Source of the DNA: JAFAGX01 sp035623255 | GTDB lineage: Bacteria; Acidobacteriota; Terriglobia; Terriglobales; Acidobacteriaceae | Assembly (NCBI GenBank): GCA_035623255.1 | Contig: DASPTU010000048.1 | Span: 1-55,184 of the forward strand | Length of the DNA: 55,184 nt | Direction of reading: 5' to 3' | In this document: in pieces, positions 36,429 through 44,978 of the stretch | How positions within the stretch are numbered: position 1 is the first letter of the stretch | How the letters are laid out: each line of letters begins with the position of its first letter | Program-made: the position numbers and the translations under genes | The notes under the pieces: model-generated | What the model was told of the DNA's origin: nothing | The model's input: the letters and a program-made list of their open reading frames with translations, nothing else | The model's database searches: none

Positions 36429-36921
36429 TATCTTCTCTCCTGGCAATCGGCGATGATGTCTCAATCCCGGTAAATCCGAAGCAGGCTCCAGCCACAGCAG
36501 GACTTGTCAACTATTGTCGCTCTCACGGGGGGAATCCGGCGACGCCGGAGCCGTGGAACGGCCACCGCACATTCAGTTCTCAGGTCTCAGGCGTCAAAAG
36601 TGGCCTCCTTCGTCGGGGCCAGAGCAAGTCAGTTGCAGGAGCGGCGCGAGGCCACCTCGGCCAAAGCATTCCGCTCCCAGTTTCTACCTCAGCGTGGTTC
36701 GAACGACTCCGCTCCCAGAGGCGATCAGCTCTCCATGGGATGGTTACAGTACTCCTGCTGATTGTGGCTGTCAATAGGAAACACCTATATATTGTATATC
36801 AAAGCAATTAACAACCCAGATGCCAGTGATAAGAGCGGGCTTTTCCACATTCCCTGGGGCCACCAAGCCATCCCCGTTCGAGGATCGCGACAGCGGTACT
36901 CCCACTCTTTCTTGATTCGCC
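36429..36921 (-). other. nrdJ upstream region with hairpins and direct repeats
   Basis: This 493-base region between the small gene at 36922 and nrdJ holds no convincing gene. It contains hairpins TCCGGCG-A-CGCCGGA (36535-36549) and GCCGT-GGA-ACGGC (36550-36562), direct repeats TCCGCTCCCAG at 36670 and 36708, and an NrdR-box-like site at 36782. I looked for cobalamin riboswitch boxes and did not find a convincing set. The nrdJ promoter should lie here. Confidence 0.5.
36782..36797. promoter_or_regulatory. NrdR-box-like site upstream of nrdJ
   Basis: CACCTATATATTGTAT matches the NrdR consensus ACACWATATATWGTGT at 12 of 16 positions, including the whole core CWATATATWGT. NrdR represses ribonucleotide reductase genes in many bacteria. 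Real sites usually come as two boxes about three helical turns apart; I see only one, and it is 354 bases from the start codon. Confidence 0.4.
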
Positions 36922-37227
36922 TCACGCGGCGGCGGGAGGGCCGGTGATGCAGGGCCTGAGCGAGGCGAGGGGTTCGTGGCGTCGAACGCAGGAAGGCCAA
37001 CTTTCATCCGCCGGACCCATAGCGACATAAATGTCTTCGAAAATTTCACGGCGCTGAATGCTGCGCCGGCCATCGGAGAACTCAACCAGGTAGTCGCCGG
37101 GTTGGCCGCGATGTTCGCGTCCTAACGGATCGACGAACGCCAGTGGTTGAGTGAGTTGTTGCGCTTTGATCAGAAAGCGTGTGCGGTAGATGTTCCATGC
37201 AGCAGCAGGCGTATTCACGTCATTCAC
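36922..37227 (-). CDS. Small protein of unknown function
   Basis: The 101-residue product starts with a GTG (MNDVNTPAAAWNIYRTRF). Its middle (PGDYLVEFSDGRRSIQRREI, FEDIYVAMG) reads like a small beta-barrel-type domain with an ordered pattern of hydrophobic residues. AAGGGTG lies at the start. The last 25 residues are less convincing. I recognise no named family. It lies upstream of nrdJ on the same strand, 493 bases away. Confidence 0.55.
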   Translation of the reverse strand: MNDVNTPAAAWNIYRTRFLIKAQQLTQPLAFVDPLGREHRGQPGDYLVEFSDGRRSIQRREIFEDIYVAMGPADESWPSCVRRHEPLASLRPCITGPPAAA

Positions 37228-37600
37228 CCTTGGGGGGAGGGAGGGCCAATTGTCGGTTGAAGCTTGAGCGTCAAACTTTCACGCCGCAGTCCTTACGCGA
37301 AGGATCGAGGCAACTTCATCGGCTGGATTTTTGCTGTAAGGTGACGAGAATTTACTCTCCGGTTTCTGAGCTGGTCAATTCCAAATTTTTGGTGCAATGA
37401 GGAAAAGTGAGCGTGCGACCTGGAATACCATGCGACGATGACCCAGCATGGCTATGCGCGGCGAACACCGCTCTGGATCATCGGTTCAACGGTTGATTCA
37501 TGATGCGAGAAATTTGCCGCGCTAGGCGTACTGTAGTTTCCACAAGCAGGACACAGATTATTCAGAAATGGGATGCTAAGGCTGGAACCGCTACAAAGAG
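37228..37600. other. Intergenic stretch between sodB terminator and small gene
   Basis: This gap shows no coding frame with protein-like composition on either strand and no repeat matching the families described here. It should hold the promoter of the minus-strand small gene at 36922. Confidence 0.4.
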
Positions 37601-37628
37601 AAAAAAGCCTCGGCTTGCAGCCGAGGCT
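37601..37628 (-). terminator. Intrinsic terminator of sodB
   Basis: On the minus strand AGCCTCGGCT, loop GCA, AGCCGAGGCT forms a ten-base-pair GC-rich stem, followed by six T residues (37606-37601). It begins 19 bases after the sodB stop. Confidence 0.92.
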
Positions 37629-37647
37629 GTTTGTGAAAACAACAAAT

Positions 37648-38289
<642 letters not shown>

Positions 38290-38464
38290 AGCGCTTTTCA
38301 TCCTCCGGAATTAGAAGATGATACACGCTAACGCGGAGATTCACAGGAGAATTGAAATCGGCTGCAGCGCCCGGGTCTTGCAGGGGTGAACCAGAATCCG
38401 TGGAACGACACATGCGAAGGAAGAATGGACCGTCCACCGGCCTGAATTTGCTGTCACAGGCACC

Positions 38465-38480
38465 CGTGATAACGGTCACA
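38465..38480. promoter_or_regulatory. CRP-like operator
   Basis: CGTGA, six bases, TCACA differs from the CRP consensus TGTGA-N6-TCACA at one position. It lies between the divergent sodB and cyclic-nucleotide-binding-domain genes, 73 bases before the latter's start. Confidence 0.5.
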
Positions 38481-38552
38481 GCCTTGTTGTGAACTGTTGG
38501 ATAAAACCACTGGAATCCTGCCAGCGTGGCTCAGGCAGGCCAGGAAGGGAAC

Positions 38553-38987
38553 ATGTCTGAGCTCTTGACGCCTTTCGAACTAAGGTCGGCACTCATGCCA
38601 TTGGCTTCCGTCACGCAAAAGAAGAAGGGGACGATTCTGTTCCGGCGGGGGGAGGAAGGGATTGGCGTGTTTCTTGTTTTCAGGGGGAAGGTGAACCTGC
38701 GATTGGATGGAAGGGCTTCCGTCTATCCGTGTCGCACGCTCGGGAGCGGATCAATTCTCGGATTACCCGCTACACTTTCGGGCGGAACTTACAGCTTACA
38801 GGCTGAGGTCAGTGAAGACGCTGAGCTGGGGTTTGTCTCGCGGCAAGACTTGCTGGAATTACTGGCCAAAGATACGAAGCTGTGCCTGGAAGTCATGAAC
38901 ATGCTCGGCAAGGAAATTACGAGTACTCGATTGGCCCTCGTGTCTCATAAAGCCAAGAAATCGCATGCGAGTCGGAATGGAGGCTAG
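38553..38987 (+). CDS. Stand-alone cyclic-nucleotide-binding-domain protein
   Basis: The 144-residue protein is a CRP-type beta-roll (KKGTILFRRGEEGIGVFLVF, GKVNLRLDG, LGSGSILGLPATLSGGTYSL) with the start of the long helix (ELLAKDTKLCLEVMNMLGKE). It ends without the DNA-binding helix-turn-helix of CRP/FNR proteins. The phosphate-binding RxS-type signature is not clear, so ligand binding is unproven. GAAGGGA precedes the ATG at 38553. It may act as a partner or sensor rather than a direct regulator. Confidence 0.8.
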   Translation: MSELLTPFELRSALMPLASVTQKKKGTILFRRGEEGIGVFLVFRGKVNLRLDGRASVYPCRTLGSGSILGLPATLSGGTYSLQAEVSEDAELGFVSRQDLLELLAKDTKLCLEVMNMLGKEITSTRLALVSHKAKKSHASRNGG

Positions 38988-39623
38988 TTAGGCTTGGGGA
39001 ACTTCCATGCGCGGTGGCGCAATGGTTCCCGGCCTCTTTGCGGTCAACTTCGGAATACTCCAAACGATCACTCGGTAGCTTAGCAAGGTACCCAGTACGA
39101 TGGCGTACTCAAGGGGCTTATGGATGTCTTTCTTGACCAGCCACCGGTAGTGAATAACGCCGGCCGTTGCGCTCAAGTAGATGAGTTGATGCAGACGCTG
39201 CCAGCGCCTGCCGCCAAGACGGCGGATCCAGCCGGAAGTAGATGTGATTGCCAGCGGGATGAGCAGGAGAAAGCCGGTGAATCCGACAGTGATGAATTTG
39301 CGCTTGGCGATATCGGCCGGCATTGCGTGGATGTCAAAAAATTTGTCCAGCCAGATGTAAGTAAGAAAATGCAGCACTGCGTAGAAAAAAGCGAACAGGC
39401 CAAACATCCGGCGAAAGCGAATCAGCCAAAGTTGGCCAGTCAGCTTGCGGATGGGAGTGACGGACAGAGTCACCAGCAGGAAGATCAGCGTCCAATCGCC
39501 CGTGGCATGGGTGATGACTTCGATGGGATTGGCGCCGAGCAGCTGGTTGTAGGCCTTCCACCCCAGGCGGGCAAGCGGGCCGAGGCAGGCGAGAAAAACT
39601 ACGACTTTGAACCAACGAATCAA
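38988..39623 (-). CDS. msrQ: MsrQ-type haem-binding membrane subunit
   Basis: MsrQ passes electrons from quinones to the periplasmic methionine sulfoxide reductase MsrP. The 211-residue protein has about six membrane helices of the ferric-reductase-like fold with haem histidines (FAFFYAVLHFLTYIWLD, RLHQLIYLSATAGVIHYRWL). The start is a TTG at 39623, 16 bases after the msrP stop on the same strand, the usual operon pair. Confidence 0.9.
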   Translation of the reverse strand: MIRWFKVVVFLACLGPLARLGWKAYNQLLGANPIEVITHATGDWTLIFLLVTLSVTPIRKLTGQLWLIRFRRMFGLFAFFYAVLHFLTYIWLDKFFDIHAMPADIAKRKFITVGFTGFLLLIPLAITSTSGWIRRLGGRRWQRLHQLIYLSATAGVIHYRWLVKKDIHKPLEYAIVLGTLLSYRVIVWSIPKLTAKRPGTIAPPRMEVPQA

Positions 39624-39639
39624 TAGAAGTTACCAGAAG

Positions 39640-40668
39640 TCAGAAATTTTTCTTCAGATCCATCCCGCTATACAAGCTCGCCACCTGATCGTACCCATTG
39701 AACATTAGAGTAGGACGTTTGAAGAACTCACCCAATCGCCGCTCCTTTGCCTGGCTCCAGCGGGGATGGTCGACGTTCGGGTTGACGTTCGAGTAGAAGC
39801 CATACTCATTCGGCGCGGCCCTGTTCCAGGTATTAATTGGCTGCGAGTCGGTGAAGCGAATACGCACAATCGCCTTTGCGCTCTTGAAACCGTACTTCCA
39901 GGGAACAACCAGGCGGAGTGGGGCCCCATCCTGATTGGGAAGCACTTCGCCGTACATTCCGAAGCACAGAAGAGCCAGGGGATGCATGGCTTCGTCCATG
40001 CGCAAGCCCTCGACATAGGGCCAATCAAGGACGTTACTCCGCTGGCCGGGCATTTGGTGGGGATCGTAAATTGTGGTGAACTCCACAAATTTTGCTTTCC
40101 CGAGCGGCTGCGTCCGCGTGATCAGCTCGCTGAGGGAGAAGCCCACCCATGGAACCACGATCGACCAACCTTCGACGCAACGGTGACGGTAGATACGCTC
40201 TTCCGGTGTGGCCATTTTGAGGATGGTATCGATATCGAGCTCCTGCTTCTTGCCGACCAACCCGTCAATTTTGACAGTCCATGGCCGCGTCTTGAAGTTC
40301 TTGGCCAACCCCGCAGGTTCATATTTGTCTGTCGAGAATTCGTAGTAGTTGTTGTAATTGGTGACATCCTTGTAGGGCGTGATCGTTTCAGTGGTGGAAA
40401 ACGAGCTTCTCTTGATTCCGTCGATTTTGGCATCTGCGTGAGCGATGGCGGTGGGAGAGATCAGCTCGTTGGCACCTTTAGCAGCAACTGCCGCCGCAAC
40501 GCCGGCCAGCGCCGCTTCTCGCATAAATTTGCGACGGTTCAAATACAAACTCTTAGGAGTAATTTCCGAAGACGGGATATCGGCAGCTTTTTTAATGAGC
40601 ACGGACAAGTTCCCCACTTCGATGTACGACGGCGCGGCTTTGCCGGATTTCGCCAGCGGCGCGGCCAT
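39640..40668 (-). CDS. msrP: MsrP-type molybdopterin methionine sulfoxide reductase
   Basis: MsrP repairs oxidised methionines in periplasmic proteins using a molybdenum cofactor. The 342-residue protein has a twin-arginine signal (NRRKFMREAALAGVAAAVAA) after an unusually long 45-residue N-region, and the molybdenum-ligand cysteine in YRHRCVEGWSIVVPWVGF. RPWTVKIDGLVGK and APLRLVVPWKYGFKSAK are family motifs. The ATG at 40668 is preferred to one 16 codons upstream. Export would use the Tat system; a tatA gene is at 17019. msrQ follows directly. Confidence 0.92.
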   Translation of the reverse strand: MAAPLAKSGKAAPSYIEVGNLSVLIKKAADIPSSEITPKSLYLNRRKFMREAALAGVAAAVAAKGANELISPTAIAHADAKIDGIKRSSFSTTETITPYKDVTNYNNYYEFSTDKYEPAGLAKNFKTRPWTVKIDGLVGKKQELDIDTILKMATPEERIYRHRCVEGWSIVVPWVGFSLSELITRTQPLGKAKFVEFTTIYDPHQMPGQRSNVLDWPYVEGLRMDEAMHPLALLCFGMYGEVLPNQDGAPLRLVVPWKYGFKSAKAIVRIRFTDSQPINTWNRAAPNEYGFYSNVNPNVDHPRWSQAKERRLGEFFKRPTLMFNGYDQVASLYSGMDLKKNF

Positions 40669-40758
40669 CCCTTGATGAGACTTAGGGTAACAGGGAAAAG
40701 TTGCATGGGATGGCAATGTTGTCGAGTGCCGCGGTCGCTGGGTGGGGAGAAGGCGTTT

Positions 40759-42069
40759 CTAATCTGCCCGATGGACGAATCTACCGCCCACAATCGTCGC
40801 TATCACTTTTCCAGTGAGTTGCCAGCTATGGAAAGGCGTATTCCGCGATTTGGAACGGGATTTGGAGACGTCGAAAGTCCAATGCTTTCTGGGGTCAAAG
40901 ATGGTCACGTCAGCGAAGCTTCCGCGAGCGAGTGAGCCCCGCCCTGGAAGATCCACAACTCGGGCTGGACCAGCGGTAAACAGCTCTACGATTCTCGTCA
41001 GTGGAATCCTGCGGTCGCGATGCAGTCGCATGATGGCCAATGCGAAAGCCGTTTCCAGCCCGGTGATTCCGAATGCCGCCTTGTCGAATTCGACAATTTT
41101 CTCCTGCATGGCATGGGGCGCATGATCGGTGGCGATCGCGTCGACAGTGCCGTCAGCCAGAGCAACCAGAAGTGCCTCGCGGTCCTCGACTGAGCGTAAC
41201 GGAGGGTTCATCTTGTAGTTGGTGTCGTAGTCGTCGATGTCGGCATCGGTGAGGGTGAAGTGATGTGGTGTAACTTCGCAGGTGATGCGGGCTTTGCTGC
41301 GCCTGCCGCGGCGCAAGGATTTGAGCGCTTCAGCAGTCGAGAGGTGGGCCACATGATAGCGAGTTCCGGTGAATTGTTGGGCGAGTTGGACGTCGCGGTC
41401 GACGATCGACGCTTCCGCTTGTGGCTTCATCCCGCGAAGGCCGAGACGAAACGAGCTGGCACTCTCGTTCATGGAACAGTTTTCCGTCATGCGAGTGTCT
41501 TCGGCATGCTGAATGACCGGCAGATTAATTTCGGCGCCGAGGCGCAAGGCCTCGCGCATCGTGGTCTCGCTCAGAATTGGGCGGCCGTCGTCGGTAACCG
41601 CCACAGCGCCGGCGCGCTGAAGTCCGCGAAAATCCGTCAGAACCGCACCTTTACTGGCCTGGGTCGCTGCCGCGATGGGAAAAACATTGACGACTGCTCC
41701 TCTTTGGGGTTGGCGAAGCCAGGTAACCCAGTCGGGTGAGTCGACAATCGGTGAGGTGTTTGGCATGCAGCACACCGAAGTGAATCCGCCGGTGGCGGCT
41801 GCAGCGGTGCCGCTGGCAATGGTTTCTTTATAGCTTTGGCCCGGTTCCCGCAGGTGGACATGCAGGTCAATAAACCCGGGCGCAACCACCAATCCTCGCG
41901 CGTCAAAGGTCTCGTCTGCACCGGCCCGGATTTTGTTCGGCGGCGCGACCTCTGCCACGCGACCGTCGCGCAATAAGAGATCGGTAGGTGCGTTCAGTCT
42001 GACAGAAGGATCAATGAGGTGACCGCCCTTGATCAGGAGCGAGGCCGATTTGGATCTATCTTGTGGCAT
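40759..42069 (-). CDS. pyrC: Dihydroorotase
   Basis: The enzyme closes carbamoyl-aspartate to dihydroorotate in pyrimidine synthesis. The 436-residue class I type chain shows the zinc motif FIDLHVHLREPGQ, CCMPNTSPIVDSP, the histidine ligands in VIQHAEDTRM and YHVAHLSTAEAL, and the catalytic aspartate in AIATDHAPHAMQEK. It lies 27 bases downstream of pyrB on the same strand, as in bacteria where the two enzymes may form a complex. Confidence 0.95.
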   Translation of the reverse strand: MPQDRSKSASLLIKGGHLIDPSVRLNAPTDLLLRDGRVAEVAPPNKIRAGADETFDARGLVVAPGFIDLHVHLREPGQSYKETIASGTAAAATGGFTSVCCMPNTSPIVDSPDWVTWLRQPQRGAVVNVFPIAAATQASKGAVLTDFRGLQRAGAVAVTDDGRPILSETTMREALRLGAEINLPVIQHAEDTRMTENCSMNESASSFRLGLRGMKPQAEASIVDRDVQLAQQFTGTRYHVAHLSTAEALKSLRRGRRSKARITCEVTPHHFTLTDADIDDYDTNYKMNPPLRSVEDREALLVALADGTVDAIATDHAPHAMQEKIVEFDKAAFGITGLETAFALAIMRLHRDRRIPLTRIVELFTAGPARVVDLPGRGSLARGSFADVTIFDPRKHWTFDVSKSRSKSRNTPFHSWQLTGKVIATIVGGRFVHRAD

Positions 42070-42096
42070 ATAGTTTCATAGATCACTTGCGCGGTT

Positions 42097-43011
42097 CTAT
42101 CTTGCTTTGCCCAGCGCTTTTGCCATGATCGCCATGCGAACGGGAACTCCATTGCGGACTTCTTCGACGATGGTCGACTGCGGACAATCGGCCACCTCCC
42201 AAGTCAACTCCAAGCCACGAATGATCGGGCCGGGATGCATCACAATAGCGTCGCGTTTGGCCAATTTCAGTCGGGCCATGGTCATCTGGTATCTCGTGAT
42301 GTAATCCTGCAAGCGGATCTTTAAGCCGGCGAGGCGTTCCTTCTGAACGCGAAGAACCATGATCACGTCCGCTCCGCGAACTGCATCGTCGGTGCTGCGG
42401 CTGATTTGCAAGCCGGGGGCCAGAGACGTCGCCAGATCAGGCAAAAGTTCCGGCGGGCCGCAGAGCGTCACCTGAGCGTTGAATTTCGAAAGCAGGTGAA
42501 CGGCGGAGCGGGCTACACGGCTGTGATAGATATCGCCCAGGATCACCACGCGCAAGCCGGACAAAGTCTTTTTGTGGCGCAGGATGGTGTAAGCGTCGAG
42601 CAGAGCCTGCGAGGGATGCTCGTGCATGCCGTCTCCAGCATTTACGACAGGTACTTTGAGGTGCGTGGCCATCAGCAATGGCGCGCCCGCAGAGGGATGC
42701 CGGACGACGATCAAGTCAGCACCGACGGCTTGAAGAGTGTAGCCGGTATCGAGTAAAGACTCGCCTTTCTCGATGCTGGAACCGCTCGACAGCACGAGGG
42801 TGGTCATGGCCCCAAGAGATTTGGCTGCAATTTCGAATGAGCTGCGGGTACGAGTGGAGGCTTCGTAGAAGAGGAGCAGAATCTTCTTGCCGCGCAACAG
42901 AAGGCGAGGTCTTGCGGGATTCATGCGGCGGGCAAGCTTGAGCAATGCGGTTATTTCCGCAGCCGACAGGTGTTCGATATCGAGCAGGGAACCGCGTGGA
43001 ACGTTGTTCAT
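42097..43011 (-). CDS. pyrB: Aspartate carbamoyltransferase catalytic subunit
   Basis: PyrB joins carbamoyl phosphate and aspartate. The 304-residue protein contains the carbamoyl-phosphate motif YEASTRTRSSFEIAAKSLGA, HPSQALLDAYTI, ILGDIYHSRVARSA and MHPGPIIRGLEL. The ATG at 43011 is preferred to a GTG one codon earlier. It lies 36 bases after pyrR and just before pyrC. No pyrI regulatory subunit is present. Confidence 0.95.
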   Translation of the reverse strand: MNNVPRGSLLDIEHLSAAEITALLKLARRMNPARPRLLLRGKKILLLFYEASTRTRSSFEIAAKSLGAMTTLVLSSGSSIEKGESLLDTGYTLQAVGADLIVVRHPSAGAPLLMATHLKVPVVNAGDGMHEHPSQALLDAYTILRHKKTLSGLRVVILGDIYHSRVARSAVHLLSKFNAQVTLCGPPELLPDLATSLAPGLQISRSTDDAVRGADVIMVLRVQKERLAGLKIRLQDYITRYQMTMARLKLAKRDAIVMHPGPIIRGLELTWEVADCPQSTIVEEVRNGVPVRMAIMAKALGKAR

Positions 43012-43047
43012 CACTGGCCTGGCATCAGGCGGGAGGACGGCAAGACC

Positions 43048-43623
43048 TCAGCCTTGTTTTTCCACCAGCAGAACCTTTTCTGCATTGTCAAGCTCACGTA
43101 ACTTCACTTCGATGATCTCGCGATCCGTGGTTTGCACCTTGCGGCCGACGTATGTGGCTTCGATCGGCAGCTCGCGATGGCCGCGATCGATAAGTACGCA
43201 AAGTTGCACCTGCTTAGGACGTCCCTGGTCGAAGAGCGCGTCCAACGCCGCACGGGTGGTGCGGCCGGTGTAAAGGACATCGTCGACTAACACGATTCTC
43301 TTTCCGGTGATGGGAATCCCGATTTCGGTTTTTTGTACAACCGGTTTTGGACCGACAGTCGAGAGATCATCGCGATAAAGCGAGATGTCCAGGGTACCCA
43401 CCGGGACCGGTTTCTTTTCAATGCGCTGGATCATCTCCCCCAAGCGCTGCGCGAGAAAGACGCCGCGGCGGCGAATACCCACGATGCCCAGTTCATCCGC
43501 GCCATCATTTCTCTCGATGATTTCGTGGACCAGCCGAACCAGGGTTCGTTCGATCTCCGATGCCGACATCAACTGCGCTTTTTCTTTCAGGTTGGCGGCG
43601 CGGGTGGCAGGTCGCGGAGTCAT
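43048..43623 (-). CDS. pyrR: PyrR pyrimidine regulator / uracil phosphoribosyltransferase
   Basis: PyrR binds pyr messenger RNA in response to uridine nucleotides and can have uracil phosphoribosyltransferase activity. The 191-residue protein has IERTLVRLVHEIIERN, GIVGIRRRGVFLAQRLGE and the PRPP-binding loop IVLVDDVLYTGRTTRAALDA. The ATG at 43623 keeps the LKEKAQLM strand that aligns with the start of known PyrR. It heads pyrR-pyrB-pyrC. I see no clear attenuator in the 54-base space upstream. Confidence 0.93.
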   Translation of the reverse strand: MTPRPATRAANLKEKAQLMSASEIERTLVRLVHEIIERNDGADELGIVGIRRRGVFLAQRLGEMIQRIEKKPVPVGTLDISLYRDDLSTVGPKPVVQKTEIGIPITGKRIVLVDDVLYTGRTTRAALDALFDQGRPKQVQLCVLIDRGHRELPIEATYVGRKVQTTDREIIEVKLRELDNAEKVLLVEKQG

Positions 43624-43677
43624 GAACGCTGCATCATACGCGGGGTGAGCGGCGGGGGGCAAGGGAACCGAGCGGGA

Positions 43678-44316
43678 TTATTTTCCCCTTCGGCGGACCA
43701 GGGCCGCGGTCAGAGCTCCGCCAGCGCTGGAAAGAACCAGGAAGAATACGAACATCACGGCCAAGCCCATCCCCATCACCAACGCCAGCCCGGGTGGGCT
43801 TTTCAGGTATTCCAGAACCTGTTGTGCCTGGGGATCTGAAGCTCGCGCGGCGGATTGCTGAACTGCCTCGAGCAACGCGGCACGGAGTTGACCCCCGCTG
43901 TGAAATACCAGTACCTCGAACGCGGTGAAGACAGCAAAAATGGCAAAAGCGAACGTTCCGCTCACCGCACCCAGACGGGCCCCCGCGCCCGGTGTCAACG
44001 ACGCGAGCAGAGGTCGTCTCCGATAGAAGAGGACAGCGAGAACTCCAGCGGCGATCATCCCCAGCCCAAACGCCCCCAGCGGAACAAACATGAGAAGAGC
44101 GGAAATGAGTCCTGCCAATGCCGCAGAAGGCAGAGCCCGAGACCACTGAATCGAGCTCAATTCCGGAGAGGCGCCAGATTCGCCCACAAGAACTGACGGT
44201 AAGGTGGCAGCCAGTGCTTCGGGTGTTGCGACGCGAATCTGGGGAGCTGCGCAGCTTGGGCAGAAGGCAGTTCCGTCCTCTACGGTAGCGCCGCATTTAT
44301 TGCAGGGATGCTCCAC
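43678..44316 (-). CDS. Zinc-ribbon membrane protein of unknown function
   Basis: The 212-residue protein starts with a zinc ribbon (CNKCGATVEDGTAFCPSC, residues 5-22). Four hydrophobic segments follow (ALAGLISALLMFVPLGAF, GMIAAGVLAVLFY, SGTFAFAIFAVFTAFEVLVF, LALVMGMGLAVMFVFFLVL), with a polar alpha-helical stretch (AALLEAVQQSAARASDPQAQ) before the last. This build is common among small acidobacterial membrane proteins. Function is unknown. It ends 54 bases upstream of pyrR on the same strand. Confidence 0.75.
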   Translation of the reverse strand: MEHPCNKCGATVEDGTAFCPSCAAPQIRVATPEALAATLPSVLVGESGASPELSSIQWSRALPSAALAGLISALLMFVPLGAFGLGMIAAGVLAVLFYRRRPLLASLTPGAGARLGAVSGTFAFAIFAVFTAFEVLVFHSGGQLRAALLEAVQQSAARASDPQAQQVLEYLKSPPGLALVMGMGLAVMFVFFLVLSSAGGALTAALVRRRGK

Positions 44317-44381
44317 AGATTCAAACTACCAGCAGATGGAAAAACAGCGCAAGGATGCGGCCGCGTAGTTGAATCTAAGCC

Positions 44382-44978
44382 TTAGATGTCGGCCTGCTTC
44401 CCGCGAGTGCGAATGTAGACAACCGCAAAGTCCGATCCCTTTCCGTGTGGTTCGACGGAGACGAGGTGTTCATTGTCTTCGGTACCAGTCTTCAACTCGA
44501 CAACGTTCCCGCTATTGTCGCCTTCACAGCTCACCGGACGCGACCCATGCTCACCGCTTCTGGCAACCATGTCTCCGCCATGCTTGTCGGTATGACACTC
44601 AACAATGTCGCCAAACTTCGTCATTCGCTTACGATAGAACGCCAAAATCTTGCCAGGCGGGTCGTCGGATTCATACTCGATGGCCACGACCTTTACACCG
44701 AACAGGCCGCTCGAGATGTTTACGTTCGCGCTTTTGGTTTCACCGTCGGAGCTGGGTTTCTGGCGAGCGCCCGGATAGGGCGGCAGGCCGGTGTCATGCA
44801 CATCCGCTTCTTCGTTGACGTGAATCCCGCCAATTGGTGTCTCGATATCGACCTTGCTGTCACCGCTATCGTGGTCCTTCACGCTCACACTGCAGGCTGG
44901 AAAAACCAGGCAGACCGCGAGCGCCGCAGCAAGGGCGAGATATCCGTCTTTATTGTCCAGCAGCTTGGGAGTGAACAT
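44382..44978 (-). CDS. Putative exported lipoprotein, unknown function
   Basis: The 198-residue protein has a hydrophobic leader ending in a lipobox-like AVCLVFPACSVSVKD, then an acidic region and a C-terminal alpha-beta part (GLFGVKVVAIEYESDDPPGK, ILAFYRKRMTKFGDI, HLVSVEPHGKGSDFAVVYIR). The ATG at 44978 has AGAGG upstream and overlaps the end of the glycosidase gene by 29 bases, indicating co-transcription. No family is recognised. The lipobox is imperfect, so lipidation is uncertain. Confidence 0.65.
   Translation of the reverse strand: MFTPKLLDNKDGYLALAAALAVCLVFPACSVSVKDHDSGDSKVDIETPIGGIHVNEEADVHDTGLPPYPGARQKPSSDGETKSANVNISSGLFGVKVVAIEYESDDPPGKILAFYRKRMTKFGDIVECHTDKHGGDMVARSGEHGSRPVSCEGDNSGNVVELKTGTEDNEHLVSVEPHGKGSDFAVVYIRTRGKQADI

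Noticed and set aside
36429..36780. Cobalamin riboswitch upstream of the B12-dependent nrdJ
   Set aside because: I could not find the conserved B12-box or the GCCACTG-type pieces in order; such switches also usually control B12-independent isozymes.
39766..40935. 389-codon open frame on the plus strand
   Set aside because: It lies antisense to msrP and the start of its upstream region. Its translation is arginine-, glycine- and valine-rich with no domain, while msrP has every family motif. Long antisense frames are expected at this GC content.
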